From Myxococcales bacterium (GTDB lineage Bacteria > Myxococcota_A > Polyangia > Palsa-1104 > JAEUJZ01), in the NCBI GenBank assembly GCA_016794465.1, contig JAEUKA010000115.1:1-64000 (forward strand): a DNA stretch of 64,000 nt, given 5' to 3'. A program made the position numbers and the translations under genes. The notes beneath the pieces were generated by a model. That model was not told the DNA's origin. It saw only the letters and a list, made by a program, of their open reading frames with translations, and ran no database searches. This document shows, in pieces, positions 42,040 to 49,788 of the stretch (positions within the stretch are counted from its first letter, which is position 1; the number at the start of each line of letters is the position of its first letter).

Positions 42040-44051
42040 ACGACTCCCTTCGCACCGAAAAGGAGCGCTGGCTCCTTGGCAATCAGCGCCACTTGCAGCA
42101 TGAGCTTCAGCGCATCAAGCAGACCCTCCTGCACGCCCGCAGCCAGCAGTCTGCCCAGACTCCTGAGGCGCCCCCGCCCTCCCAATCGGAGTCCCAGCAT
42201 GCCGCCGTCCTGGCCCAGCTCGCCGACGAGCTACCTGCTCCTCCGGCTCTCACCAGCCTGGAGTCGACCTTTGCGCTGACTCCCTTTGAGCGCGACATTC
42301 TGCTCCTCTGTGCCGGCTGTGAGCTTGACCCGACCCTCCGCAGTCTCTGTCGCAAGCTCGCCGGGACTCCGCTTCCGACCTTTGCCCTCGCCCTGAGTGT
42401 CCTTGCCGAGCCTCACTTCTCGGCCCTGCTTCCCGAGCGACCACTCCGCAAGGCCCAGCTCATTGCGCTGACGACCGAAGAGTCCCTGACCCACAGTCCG
42501 CTCCGCATGGATGAGCGCGTCCTGCATCATCTGCTGGGGACCTCTTCCCTGGATCATCGCTTGACCGCCGTTGGCAAGCTCCTGTCTGCCCAGCCCACGC
42601 CCCTGCCGACCGCGCTCTTTACCATCGCTGAGCAGCTCTGTCTCTTGGTCAGCCAGCACGTCGATCCAGCGGAACAGAGTGCTCCTGTCCTGTCTCTGTT
42701 TGGGACCGACCCTGAGGATCGCCAGAGCATCGTCCAAGCCGCCTGTACCGAGCTGGGACTGACCGTCTTTGCGCTTCGTGCCGCCGACCTGCCCGTCACT
42801 CCAGCAGAGCGCGCCCAGCTGCTCCGGCTCTGTGCCCGCGAGCAGAGACTCCTGCCGCTCGCCGTCCTGCTCTGTTTCGATGAGCACGACACCCCTGAGA
42901 GCATCCGCAGCGCCCTCGCGTGGCTTGAGCAGCTTCCCGGTACTGTCCTGTGTAGCAGTCCGGCCCCGCTGCGATCCGGTCAGCGCCGCCGCGTCAACCT
43001 GGAGATTCCGCCCCTGGGAATCACCGAGCGGGCCGAGCAGCTGCGCCTGCTCCTGGCCGAAGATGCAGAGGAGCTGACCGAGCACAAAGGTCCGGGGGGC
43101 GCCGACTTCCTGCTTGAGCTGGCCCAGCACTTTCACCTGCGCAGGGAAGGACTCGCGTCCGCCTGTCTGCTCGCGCAGGGTGGGACAGAGGAGCTGCCTA
43201 CTGCCCTGTGGCACGCCTGTCGCAGCCAAGCCCGTCCCCACCTGGATGATCTGGCGCGTCGCATTGAGCCCAAGGTCACGTGGGATGATCTCATCCTGCC
43301 CGCGCCCCAGCTACATCAGCTGCGCCAGCTGGTCGCCCAGAAGCGCCATCAAGCCACTGTCTACCTCGACTGGCAGATGGCTGGGAAGTCGCAGCGAGGT
43401 CTGGGGGTGACCGCTCTGTTTGTCGGCCAGAGTGGCACTGGCAAGACTCTCGCTGCCGAGGCCCTCGCGCATGAGCTACGGCTCGACCTGTATCACATCG
43501 ACCTGTCGCAGATTGTCAGCAAGTACATCGGCGAGACAGAGAAGAACCTGCGGCGGGTCTTTGATGCTGCCGAGGAAGGTGGCGCCGTCCTTTTGTTCGA
43601 TGAAGCAGACGCGCTGTTTGGCAAGCGGAGTGAGATCAAAGACAGTCATGATCGCTACGCCAACATCGAGGTCAGCTATCTGCTCCAGCGGATGGAGTCC
43701 TATCAGGGGATCTCGCTGCTCACGAGCAACCTGCGCTCGGCCCTGGACACCGCGTTTCTGCGCCGCTTGCGCTTCATCATTCAGTTTCCGTTTCCCGATG
43801 CCCCGCAGCGGGCCGAGCTGTGGCGACGCGCGTTTCCGCCGACCACTCCGACCGCAGGACTGTCCCTGGACAAGCTGATGCGGCTGAGTGTGACCGGCGG
43901 ACAGATCCGCAACATTGCGCTCTGTGCGGCGTTCCTGGCGGCATCCCAGCAGCAGCCGGTGCAGATGCACCACATCTTGGAAGCCGCGCGCAGTGAGTAT
44001 GAAAAGAACGAGCGACCGCTGGCCGAGCCAGAGGTTCGGGGGTGGCTATGA
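42036..44051 (+). CDS. AAA+ ATPase of the eCIS (Afp15/Pvc15-like)
   Basis: The 671-residue protein has a helical N-terminal domain of about 430 residues and a C-terminal AAA+ module. The module has Walker A GQSGTGKT near residue 464, Walker B LLFDEADALFG near 518, a pore-loop-like SKYIGETEKN, sensor 1 in LLTSN, and an arginine-finger region in LRRLRF. Such ATPases accompany nearly all eCIS loci and are thought to assist particle assembly or cargo handling. The start is GTG within the previous stop. Since the T6SS next door lacks ClpV in this window, an ATPase of this kind is the only unfoldase-like protein seen. Confidence 0.92.
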   Translation: MNDSLRTEKERWLLGNQRHLQHELQRIKQTLLHARSQQSAQTPEAPPPSQSESQHAAVLAQLADELPAPPALTSLESTFALTPFERDILLLCAGCELDPTLRSLCRKLAGTPLPTFALALSVLAEPHFSALLPERPLRKAQLIALTTEESLTHSPLRMDERVLHHLLGTSSLDHRLTAVGKLLSAQPTPLPTALFTIAEQLCLLVSQHVDPAEQSAPVLSLFGTDPEDRQSIVQAACTELGLTVFALRAADLPVTPAERAQLLRLCAREQRLLPLAVLLCFDEHDTPESIRSALAWLEQLPGTVLCSSPAPLRSGQRRRVNLEIPPLGITERAEQLRLLLAEDAEELTEHKGPGGADFLLELAQHFHLRREGLASACLLAQGGTEELPTALWHACRSQARPHLDDLARRIEPKVTWDDLILPAPQLHQLRQLVAQKRHQATVYLDWQMAGKSQRGLGVTALFVGQSGTGKTLAAEALAHELRLDLYHIDLSQIVSKYIGETEKNLRRVFDAAEEGGAVLLFDEADALFGKRSEIKDSHDRYANIEVSYLLQRMESYQGISLLTSNLRSALDTAFLRRLRFIIQFPFPDAPQRAELWRRAFPPTTPTAGLSLDKLMRLSVTGGQIRNIALCAAFLAASQQQPVQMHHILEAARSEYEKNERPLAEPEVRGWL

Positions 44052-44341
44052 GTGTCACGCTGCACCTAGAGATTGGCGAAGTGATCTTGGAAGGAGTCAC
44101 CGTGCCCCCGGACTTTGAGCAGCAGCTGGTGGCAGAGCTGCGTCGGCTCTTGCTGGCTCCGGAAGCGCTGGCGCTGCTACAGAGCCGCGATCCACACCTG
44201 GCGCTGCACCTGGATGGCGGACAGCTCGCAGCCATCGGGACCGGAAGTCACACGTCGCTCGGTACGCAGCTTGGGTCCGCAATTGCCCGCAGTCTGCTCC
44301 ACCCCAGGGAGTCTCTGTCCGCAGCCAAGGAGTCCGCATGA
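44048..44341 (+). CDS. small conserved-position eCIS protein
   Basis: The 97-residue protein has a predicted beta-rich start (VTLHLEIGEVILEGVTV) and a Leu-rich helix (LVAELRRLLLAPEALALLQ). No family was recognised. It overlaps the ATPase and the Afp7-like gene by 4 nt each, so it is translated with the particle genes. A role in baseplate or hub assembly is inferred from position only. Confidence 0.65.
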   Translation: MSVTLHLEIGEVILEGVTVPPDFEQQLVAELRRLLLAPEALALLQSRDPHLALHLDGGQLAAIGTGSHTSLGTQLGSAIARSLLHPRESLSAAKESA

Positions 44342-45066
44342 GCTTCTCATCCAACCTCTCGTCCAAGATCTCTGGCACGCTCTCTTCTGCGGCTTCCGAG
44401 GTCGCTGGGGCCATCTCCAGTCTGCCCGCGCTGCGCAAAGGGGCGCTGATCCATGGGGCGATGCTGATTCCCTTTCAGTACAACCCCGAGCGGCTGACGC
44501 GGACGCTGACTGCCAACACCGTGAGTGCGGGCGGATCGGATCTGCTGCGGCTGAAAGGTCCCCCGGGCGAAAAGATTCAGCTCGACATCTTGATCGATGC
44601 TGCCGATCAGTCCAATCGCAGCTCGGGCTTGCAGCTTGCAGATGGGATTTATCCGTCGCTGGCTGCGCTGGAGATGCTGCTCTATCCCAGTGCCGCGCGG
44701 GTCCTGGCCAATGCCGCGCTGTCCAGCTTGGGAATCATCGAGCTGATTCCTCCGCTGCCGGTCTTGACGGTCTTGGTGTGGGGTACCCGCCGAGTGGTTC
44801 CGGTCAGAGTAGAGTCGTTTACGGTCAGCGAAGATCAGTTCGACTCTGCGCTCAATCCGCTGCGGGCGCATGTCAGCCTGGGGCTGCAAGTCCTGACCTA
44901 TGAAGACCTGGGACTCCTGTCGATTGGCGGAATGCTGTCGATGGCCGGACACCTCCAGCGCGAGGTCCTGGCGGTGTCTGCCGCTGTGCAAGCCACGCAG
45001 AGTGCTGCGGCTGCCACCGGACTCGATCTGAGCGTGGTCAGCAAAGCGATCAAAGGAATCCTCTGA
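44338..45066 (+). CDS. CIS tube-domain baseplate protein (Afp7/Pvc7-like)
   Basis: The 242-residue protein has the signature IPFQYNPERLTRTLTA, typical of the CIS_tube N-terminal domain that crowns the hub, followed by LQLDILID-like strands (GEKIQLDILIDAAD) and LEMLLYP. A long C-terminal helix follows. In Afp7 this domain is joined to a LysM domain; here the LysM-like part is a separate gene at 45110. It overlaps its upstream neighbour by 4 nt. Confidence 0.82.
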   Translation: MSFSSNLSSKISGTLSSAASEVAGAISSLPALRKGALIHGAMLIPFQYNPERLTRTLTANTVSAGGSDLLRLKGPPGEKIQLDILIDAADQSNRSSGLQLADGIYPSLAALEMLLYPSAARVLANAALSSLGIIELIPPLPVLTVLVWGTRRVVPVRVESFTVSEDQFDSALNPLRAHVSLGLQVLTYEDLGLLSIGGMLSMAGHLQREVLAVSAAVQATQSAAAATGLDLSVVSKAIKGIL

Positions 45067-45109
45067 TGCGACCCAGGCAAGCGAATAGGAAGTCGAAAAG
45101 GAGTCCGTG

Positions 45110-45394
45110 ATGCTGGAAAAGAGCAGTCGCTACTACAGTCAAGAAACCGCAACGCTCGAAGTAGACGGACGCACCATTCGCTACCAGCGCCGCCGCTTCC
45201 TGCCGCAGCCCGCTACGCAGACCACGCTGTTCGAGTACTCCGCAAAGGAGTCCGATCGACTGGATCTGCTGGCCGCTACGTGCTTTGGCGATCCGCTGCA
45301 AGCGTTCCGAATCCTGGATGCCAATGCCGTGCGGAAGCCGAGCGATCTGCTGGAAACCCGGCGACGGCTGCGCATCGCGCTGGGAAAGTGGTAG
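45110..45394 (+). CDS. LysM/tail-X-like baseplate protein
   Basis: The 94-residue protein ends with SDRLDLLAATCFGDPLQAFRILDANAV and LLETRRRLRIALG. Residues that place a GDP turn between a Leu-rich helix and a final basic strand match tail protein X and LysM modules that bind the hub or peptidoglycan. The start ATG follows AAAAGGAGTCCGTG. The split from the CIS_tube protein is a variation on the Afp7 plan. Confidence 0.72.
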   Translation: MLEKSSRYYSQETATLEVDGRTIRYQRRRFLPQPATQTTLFEYSAKESDRLDLLAATCFGDPLQAFRILDANAVRKPSDLLETRRRLRIALGKW

Positions 45395-45436
45395 CGCCCA
45401 AGACAGCAGAGCTTTGCAAGAAACGGGGGAGATGTT

Positions 45437-46552
45437 GTGCTGGCCAATCTGTTAGGCGTGCGGCTGATTGTGTGGGCGGGACCGGTGCCGGTACCGACTT
45501 CGTCCGCGCTGCTCCAAGCGATTGAGTCGCTGGAAGTAGAGCGCAGTGCGGATGAACAAGGCGGCTTCCAGATCACGCTGCGGGCCGAAAAGAGCATTGG
45601 TGGCGAGTATGATCTGCTGATCAATCCGCAGCTGGCGGTGGGCTCGCGGGTGGTGATTGGCGTGCTGATGGGAGTCGTTCCAGAGTGGCTCTGTGATGGC
45701 GTGATTACCCATCGGGAGCTGCTGCCCAGTGACAAGCCGGGACAGAGTCGGCTGACGGTAACGGGACGGGATCTGAGCTCGCTGCTGGACTTGGTGGATG
45801 TGGTGATGAGCTATCCGGGCTGTCCGGACTCGGTGATTGCGCTGACGATTCTGGCGCGCTACGCCGCGTTCGGAGTGGTTCCGGCTGTCTCTGTGACGAC
45901 CGATGTGCCGCTTCCTTTGGAACGGATTCCGCTACAGCGTGAGACGGATCTGAAGTGTCTGCGCCGGCTGGCCAAGGACAACGGCTATGTCTTCTACATC
46001 CAGCCCCTGGGCTATGGCAGCAACCTGGCGTACTTCGGACCGGATACGCGCCTGTCTCTGCCACTGACACCGCTGCGGGTGGACATGGGAACGCAGAGCA
46101 ATGTGAGCTCTCTGACCGTTCGCCAAGACGGAGCCCGACCCGAGATAGTGGAAGGTCGTTCCTATCCAACAGGATCGCCGGTTGCAGTGCCGGTGTTTGG
46201 TCTGCCTTCGATTCCGATTCCGCCGCTGGCCGCGATTCCGACCCTGCCGATGCGCTGGCGATTTGACTCGGACTTGACTGCGCGGAGTGTGCCGCGTGCC
46301 TTGCTGGCGGCGACCGCGATGCAGGCCTCTGCCGCATCCACTGTGGTGGAAGCAAGTGGCACCCTGGACACCGTTCGGTACGGCAGCATCATGCACCCCC
46401 GTCGCCTGATCGGTGTCGTCGGTGCGGGCTACTCCTTTGATGGCTACTACTCGGTCAGCAAAGTCCGTCACCAAATCGCCCGCGAGAAGTATTCCCAACA
46501 GTTCACCCTTCACAGAGAGGGAATCGGCTCTCTCACCCCTACGGTGCTGTGA
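45437..46552 (+). CDS. eCIS hub protein (gp27/gpD-like)
   Basis: The 371-residue protein has the hub fold pattern: an early ESLEVERSADEQGGFQITLR, central LTVTGRDLSSLLDLVDVVMSYPG, TDLKCLRRLAKDNGYVFYI, and a C-terminal GAGYSFDGYYSVSKVRHQI. The hub normally forms the first half of VgrG or Afp8; here it is a separate gene from the spike that follows. Start GTG at 45437 has GGGGAG upstream. A Pro-rich loop (GSPVAVPVFGLPSIPIPPL) interrupts the C-terminal half. Confidence 0.82.
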   Translation: MLANLLGVRLIVWAGPVPVPTSSALLQAIESLEVERSADEQGGFQITLRAEKSIGGEYDLLINPQLAVGSRVVIGVLMGVVPEWLCDGVITHRELLPSDKPGQSRLTVTGRDLSSLLDLVDVVMSYPGCPDSVIALTILARYAAFGVVPAVSVTTDVPLPLERIPLQRETDLKCLRRLAKDNGYVFYIQPLGYGSNLAYFGPDTRLSLPLTPLRVDMGTQSNVSSLTVRQDGARPEIVEGRSYPTGSPVAVPVFGLPSIPIPPLAAIPTLPMRWRFDSDLTARSVPRALLAATAMQASAASTVVEASGTLDTVRYGSIMHPRRLIGVVGAGYSFDGYYSVSKVRHQIAREKYSQQFTLHREGIGSLTPTVL

Positions 46553-47151
46553 TGACAGACCCACAGAAGTTCTATGGCAAGTACCGAGGTGTCGTCGCAA
46601 GTGTGCTCGATCCAGAGCGCCGAGGACGCATCTTGGCGCAGGTTCCAGCGGTCTACAAAGACGGGATCAGTGGCTGGGCCGAGCCGTGTCTGCCCCTGAC
46701 CGGAATCAACTCGGGACTGCTGGCTCTGCCGCAGATTGGCTCCCCGATCTGGATGGAGTTTGAGCAAGGTGATCCAGAGCGTCCAATCTGGTGCGGAGGA
46801 TTCTGGCAGACTGGCATGGCTCCGTCGGCAATCGCGCCGCTACAGACTCTGCTACAGACTGCGGGTGGGAACTCGATTCTGCTGGATGACACGCCGGGAG
46901 TTGGTGGCATCACGCTGACCACGCTGACCGGAGACACGCTGCAGCTGTCCCCCGCAACCGGAGCCCTGTTGCAGACCGCACTGGGAGACAAGCTGGAGAT
47001 CGGTCCAACCGGAATCACGCTGCAGACTGCATCGGGAAACAAGCTGATGATTACCGCCGCCAACATCGAGCTGGCGACCGCGCTGGGAGCGAGCATTCAG
47101 CTCGCAGCCGCAGTCGTGACGATCAACAAAGACGGACTGATGGTGACCTAA
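46549..47151 (+). CDS. eCIS spike protein (gp5/gpV-like)
   Basis: The 200-residue protein has the OB-fold of phage base-plate V and gp5: KYRGVVASVLDPERRGRILAQVP, then LPQIGSPIWMEFEQGDPERPIWCGGFW. A short beta-helical needle with repeats such as TLTGDTLQLSPATGALLQTALGD follows. It starts at GTG 46549 overlapping the hub stop, or ATG 46552. It pairs with the hub upstream to make the split equivalent of VgrG. The PAAR tip gene follows with a 1-nt overlap. Confidence 0.87.
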   Translation: MMTDPQKFYGKYRGVVASVLDPERRGRILAQVPAVYKDGISGWAEPCLPLTGINSGLLALPQIGSPIWMEFEQGDPERPIWCGGFWQTGMAPSAIAPLQTLLQTAGGNSILLDDTPGVGGITLTTLTGDTLQLSPATGALLQTALGDKLEIGPTGITLQTASGNKLMITAANIELATALGASIQLAAAVVTINKDGLMVT

Positions 47152-47468
47152 TGGGAATGCCACTTGTACCCGTCAATGCAGAGATCAAGTGTCCGCATAC
47201 TGGAATGGTCATCATCGCCACGGCCAATGCGCGGGTCAGCTCGGCCACGCTGTTCCTGGCCACTGCGACGGATCAGTTCCAGGTTGCGGGCTGTAAAAAC
47301 CCGCCCACCGCCGGTCCGATGTGTTCGACGGTGCAGTGGCTGATGCCGGCCACGCGCGTGACGATCTGCGGCCAGTTTGCACTGCTTGCGACCTCCATTG
47401 GGCTGTGTCTACCGCTGTCTGTACCGGCGGTGTTAACGCCAGCGCTCTGCCGCGTAAAGGGGATTTGA
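47151..47468 (+). CDS. PAAR-like spike-tip protein of the eCIS
   Basis: The 105-residue protein has conserved-position Cys and His residues that could bind a metal ion: CPHTG early, then GCKNPP, MCSTV and LCRVKG. It lies directly after the spike gene. It resembles the small PAAR-like proteins that sharpen contractile spikes, although the PAAR motif itself is not visible. It differs from the DUF4280 tip at 13228. Confidence 0.68.
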   Translation: MGMPLVPVNAEIKCPHTGMVIIATANARVSSATLFLATATDQFQVAGCKNPPTAGPMCSTVQWLMPATRVTICGQFALLATSIGLCLPLSVPAVLTPALCRVKGI

Positions 47469-47470
47469 CC

Positions 47471-47875
47471 ATGGCGATGCGCTTTCCTTTTCACATTGGT
47501 AGCCGAGGCTGCACCGCAACCGCAGACAGCAGCGAAGACCTGTATGTTCGGGATCTGCTGGAGCAAGTACTCCTGACCTCGCCGGGCGAGCGGGTGAATC
47601 GGCCTGACTTTGGTAGCGGACTGCTGGGAATGGTGTTTGCGCCAGGCGGAGATGTGCTGCAAGCGGCTCTGCAAGCGAATGTTCAGGCAGCGCTGCAGCG
47701 CTTTTTGTCGGACGTAGTGATGGTGCAGGCGGTCCGCGTCAGCGTCGAAGAGTCGGCGGTGGAAGTGACCGTTCAGTACATCGTCCAGCGGACCCAACAG
47801 CAGCAGCTGTCGCGATTTTCAGCGCAGCTTACGGGCGGGCAGCCGTCGAGCGCACCGAGCGGAGGCGTGTCATGA
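47471..47875 (+). CDS. gp25-like baseplate wedge protein
   Basis: The 134-residue protein matches gp25/Afp9: LYVRDLLEQVLLTSPGERVNRPDFGSGLL, followed by VFAPGGDVLQAALQANVQAAL and a C-terminal VTVQYIVQRTQQQQ. ATG 47471 lies 2 bp after the PAAR-like gene; the longer open frame upstream lies inside that gene and is rejected. The stop overlaps the first J-type gene (ATGA). Confidence 0.9.
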   Translation: MAMRFPFHIGSRGCTATADSSEDLYVRDLLEQVLLTSPGERVNRPDFGSGLLGMVFAPGGDVLQAALQANVQAALQRFLSDVVMVQAVRVSVEESAVEVTVQYIVQRTQQQQLSRFSAQLTGGQPSSAPSGGVS

Positions 47876-49788
47876 GCCAAGATCGCAGCAGCCCGAGCGG
47901 GCCAGAGCTGGACTACCTGAGCCGGGACTTTGCGAGCTTTCGGCGCCTGATGCTCGACCGCTTGGCGAGCCTGTCGCCCGACTCGGCCACCGGTCATCCG
48001 GCGGACCTGGGCACGGTGCTCGTCGAGCTGCTCGCCAGCGCGGCGGATGAGCTGAGCCTGTATCAAGACGCGGTGGTGACGGAGTCGTATCTGGCGACGG
48101 CGCGGCTGCGGACCTCGGTGCGACGACATGCGCGGCTGTACGACTACGCCATGCACGACGGGTGCAGTGCGCGGGTGTGGGTGGCACTGACGGTCACGAC
48201 GAGCGCGGACGGCCAGGTACTGCCGCAGGGGACGGTGCTTCTGACGCGGATCGAAGGCCAGCCGACGGTGGTCAGCACCGAGGAGATTGCGAGTCTGCGC
48301 AGTCGAGGCGCGCTGGTGTTCGAGACAACCCACGATCTGCTGCTGCGCAGTGCCCACAGTCGGATGCGGATCGATCCCAGCCAAGGTCCACTTGCTCTCG
48401 GGGCACAGACGGCGGCGCTGCTAGATCTAGACGGAACCCTGATGCTGTGCGTCGGGGATGTACTGATCTTCGAGGACACGGCGGAGCCAGCAGCAGCAGC
48501 CGTAGCGGCGCAAAAGCGTCAAGCGGTTCGGCTGACCAGCGTCGAAGTGACCCAAAATCCAGCGGGTCAGCGAGTGGTCCGAGTCGGCTGGAGCGCGGCG
48601 GATGCCCTGCCCTTTTCGGTGACGGCCGAGCGGGCCCAGGTGGTAGGCAATGTGGTGCTGGCCGATCATGGCTACTCGCTGCCCGACGCAGAGACGCTGA
48701 CCGCTCCGTGTGACCATGAGCGACCACAGCTGGCGCAGGGACCGCTGACCTGGCAGACGACGGTGCTGTCGGTGGGGCAGCCGGTGTTGTTTGATCCCAG
48801 CGCCGCCGCAGCAACGGCAACTCCCACGGAGCTTCTGCCCACGACGCTGCTTCGGCCAGTGATTACGCTGCTTGACTCCGACGGACGGACCTGGCGGGCG
48901 CGTCGCGACTTGCTCAGCAGCTCGGCCCAGGCACGTGACTTTGTCGTCGAGTCCGAGGACGACGGTCGTACTTTCTTGCGCTTTGGCGACGGCAGCTGTG
49001 GACGAAAGCCGCAGGGCAGCTTGCAAGCGCGCTACCGCATCGGCAGTGGCAGCGTCGGCAACATTGGCGCTGAGTCGCTCGCCCACATCGCCAGCGCACT
49101 GCCCGGTCTGCTGCTGATCCGCAACCCGCTCCCGGCGGTGGGCGGCACCGATCCCGAGTCGTGCGAGAAAGTCCGCTTGCTGGCGCCGCACCACTTCCGG
49201 ACGCAAGAGCGAGCCGTCACCTGCGACGACTATGTCCGCATCGCGCTGCGCTATCCAACCGTCCGCGAGGTCCGCGCCACCCGTCGCTACACCGGCAGCT
49301 TCCATACCATCCAGCTGACGGTGTCTCGACGAGGCAGCCTGGCCATCGACGACAGCTTTCGCAGCGGCCTTACCACGTTTTTGGAACGCTATCGGATGGC
49401 GGGGCATGTCCTGCGCATCGTGGCTCCGGTAAAAGTGCCGCTCGATCTGCGGCTGATCGTCGGTGTCCAGTCGGGTCACTACCGCTCGGATGTGCTGGTG
49501 GCCCTGCATGCGGCTCTCGGTCCCGGCAGCGACGCCCAGCCTGGCTTTTTTCACCCCGACCGGCAGCTGCTGGGGGAGCCAGTCTATCTGTCGAAGCTGG
49601 TCAGCGCGGCGATGCAGGTCAAGGGCGTGCAGTGGGTCGAGTCCGTGCGTTTCCGTCGCTACGGAGATCCTCAAGGGCGGGATGGTGATGTCCTCTTGAT
49701 GCGCCCTTGTGAGCTGGCCAGCGTCGAGAACATTGCCAACGTGAAGGCGCGCGGAACCCTCGAGCTTTTGATCGGAGGAAAGCTGTGA
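47872..49788 (+). CDS. baseplate J-type wedge protein 1
   Basis: The 638-residue protein opens with LDYLSRDFASFRRLMLDRLASL, then LVELLASAADELSLYQDAVVTESYL, typical of baseplate J and gp6-type wedge proteins. The C-terminal part has RTFLRFGDGSCGRKPQG followed by YRIGSGSVGNIGAESL and an EERAVTCDDY-like segment (RAVTCDDYVRIALRYP). It forms the wedge that converts from hexagon to star during contraction. A second, longer member of the same family follows with a 4-nt overlap. Confidence 0.87.
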   Translation: MSQDRSSPSGPELDYLSRDFASFRRLMLDRLASLSPDSATGHPADLGTVLVELLASAADELSLYQDAVVTESYLATARLRTSVRRHARLYDYAMHDGCSARVWVALTVTTSADGQVLPQGTVLLTRIEGQPTVVSTEEIASLRSRGALVFETTHDLLLRSAHSRMRIDPSQGPLALGAQTAALLDLDGTLMLCVGDVLIFEDTAEPAAAAVAAQKRQAVRLTSVEVTQNPAGQRVVRVGWSAADALPFSVTAERAQVVGNVVLADHGYSLPDAETLTAPCDHERPQLAQGPLTWQTTVLSVGQPVLFDPSAAAATATPTELLPTTLLRPVITLLDSDGRTWRARRDLLSSSAQARDFVVESEDDGRTFLRFGDGSCGRKPQGSLQARYRIGSGSVGNIGAESLAHIASALPGLLLIRNPLPAVGGTDPESCEKVRLLAPHHFRTQERAVTCDDYVRIALRYPTVREVRATRRYTGSFHTIQLTVSRRGSLAIDDSFRSGLTTFLERYRMAGHVLRIVAPVKVPLDLRLIVGVQSGHYRSDVLVALHAALGPGSDAQPGFFHPDRQLLGEPVYLSKLVSAAMQVKGVQWVESVRFRRYGDPQGRDGDVLLMRPCELASVENIANVKARGTLELLIGGKL

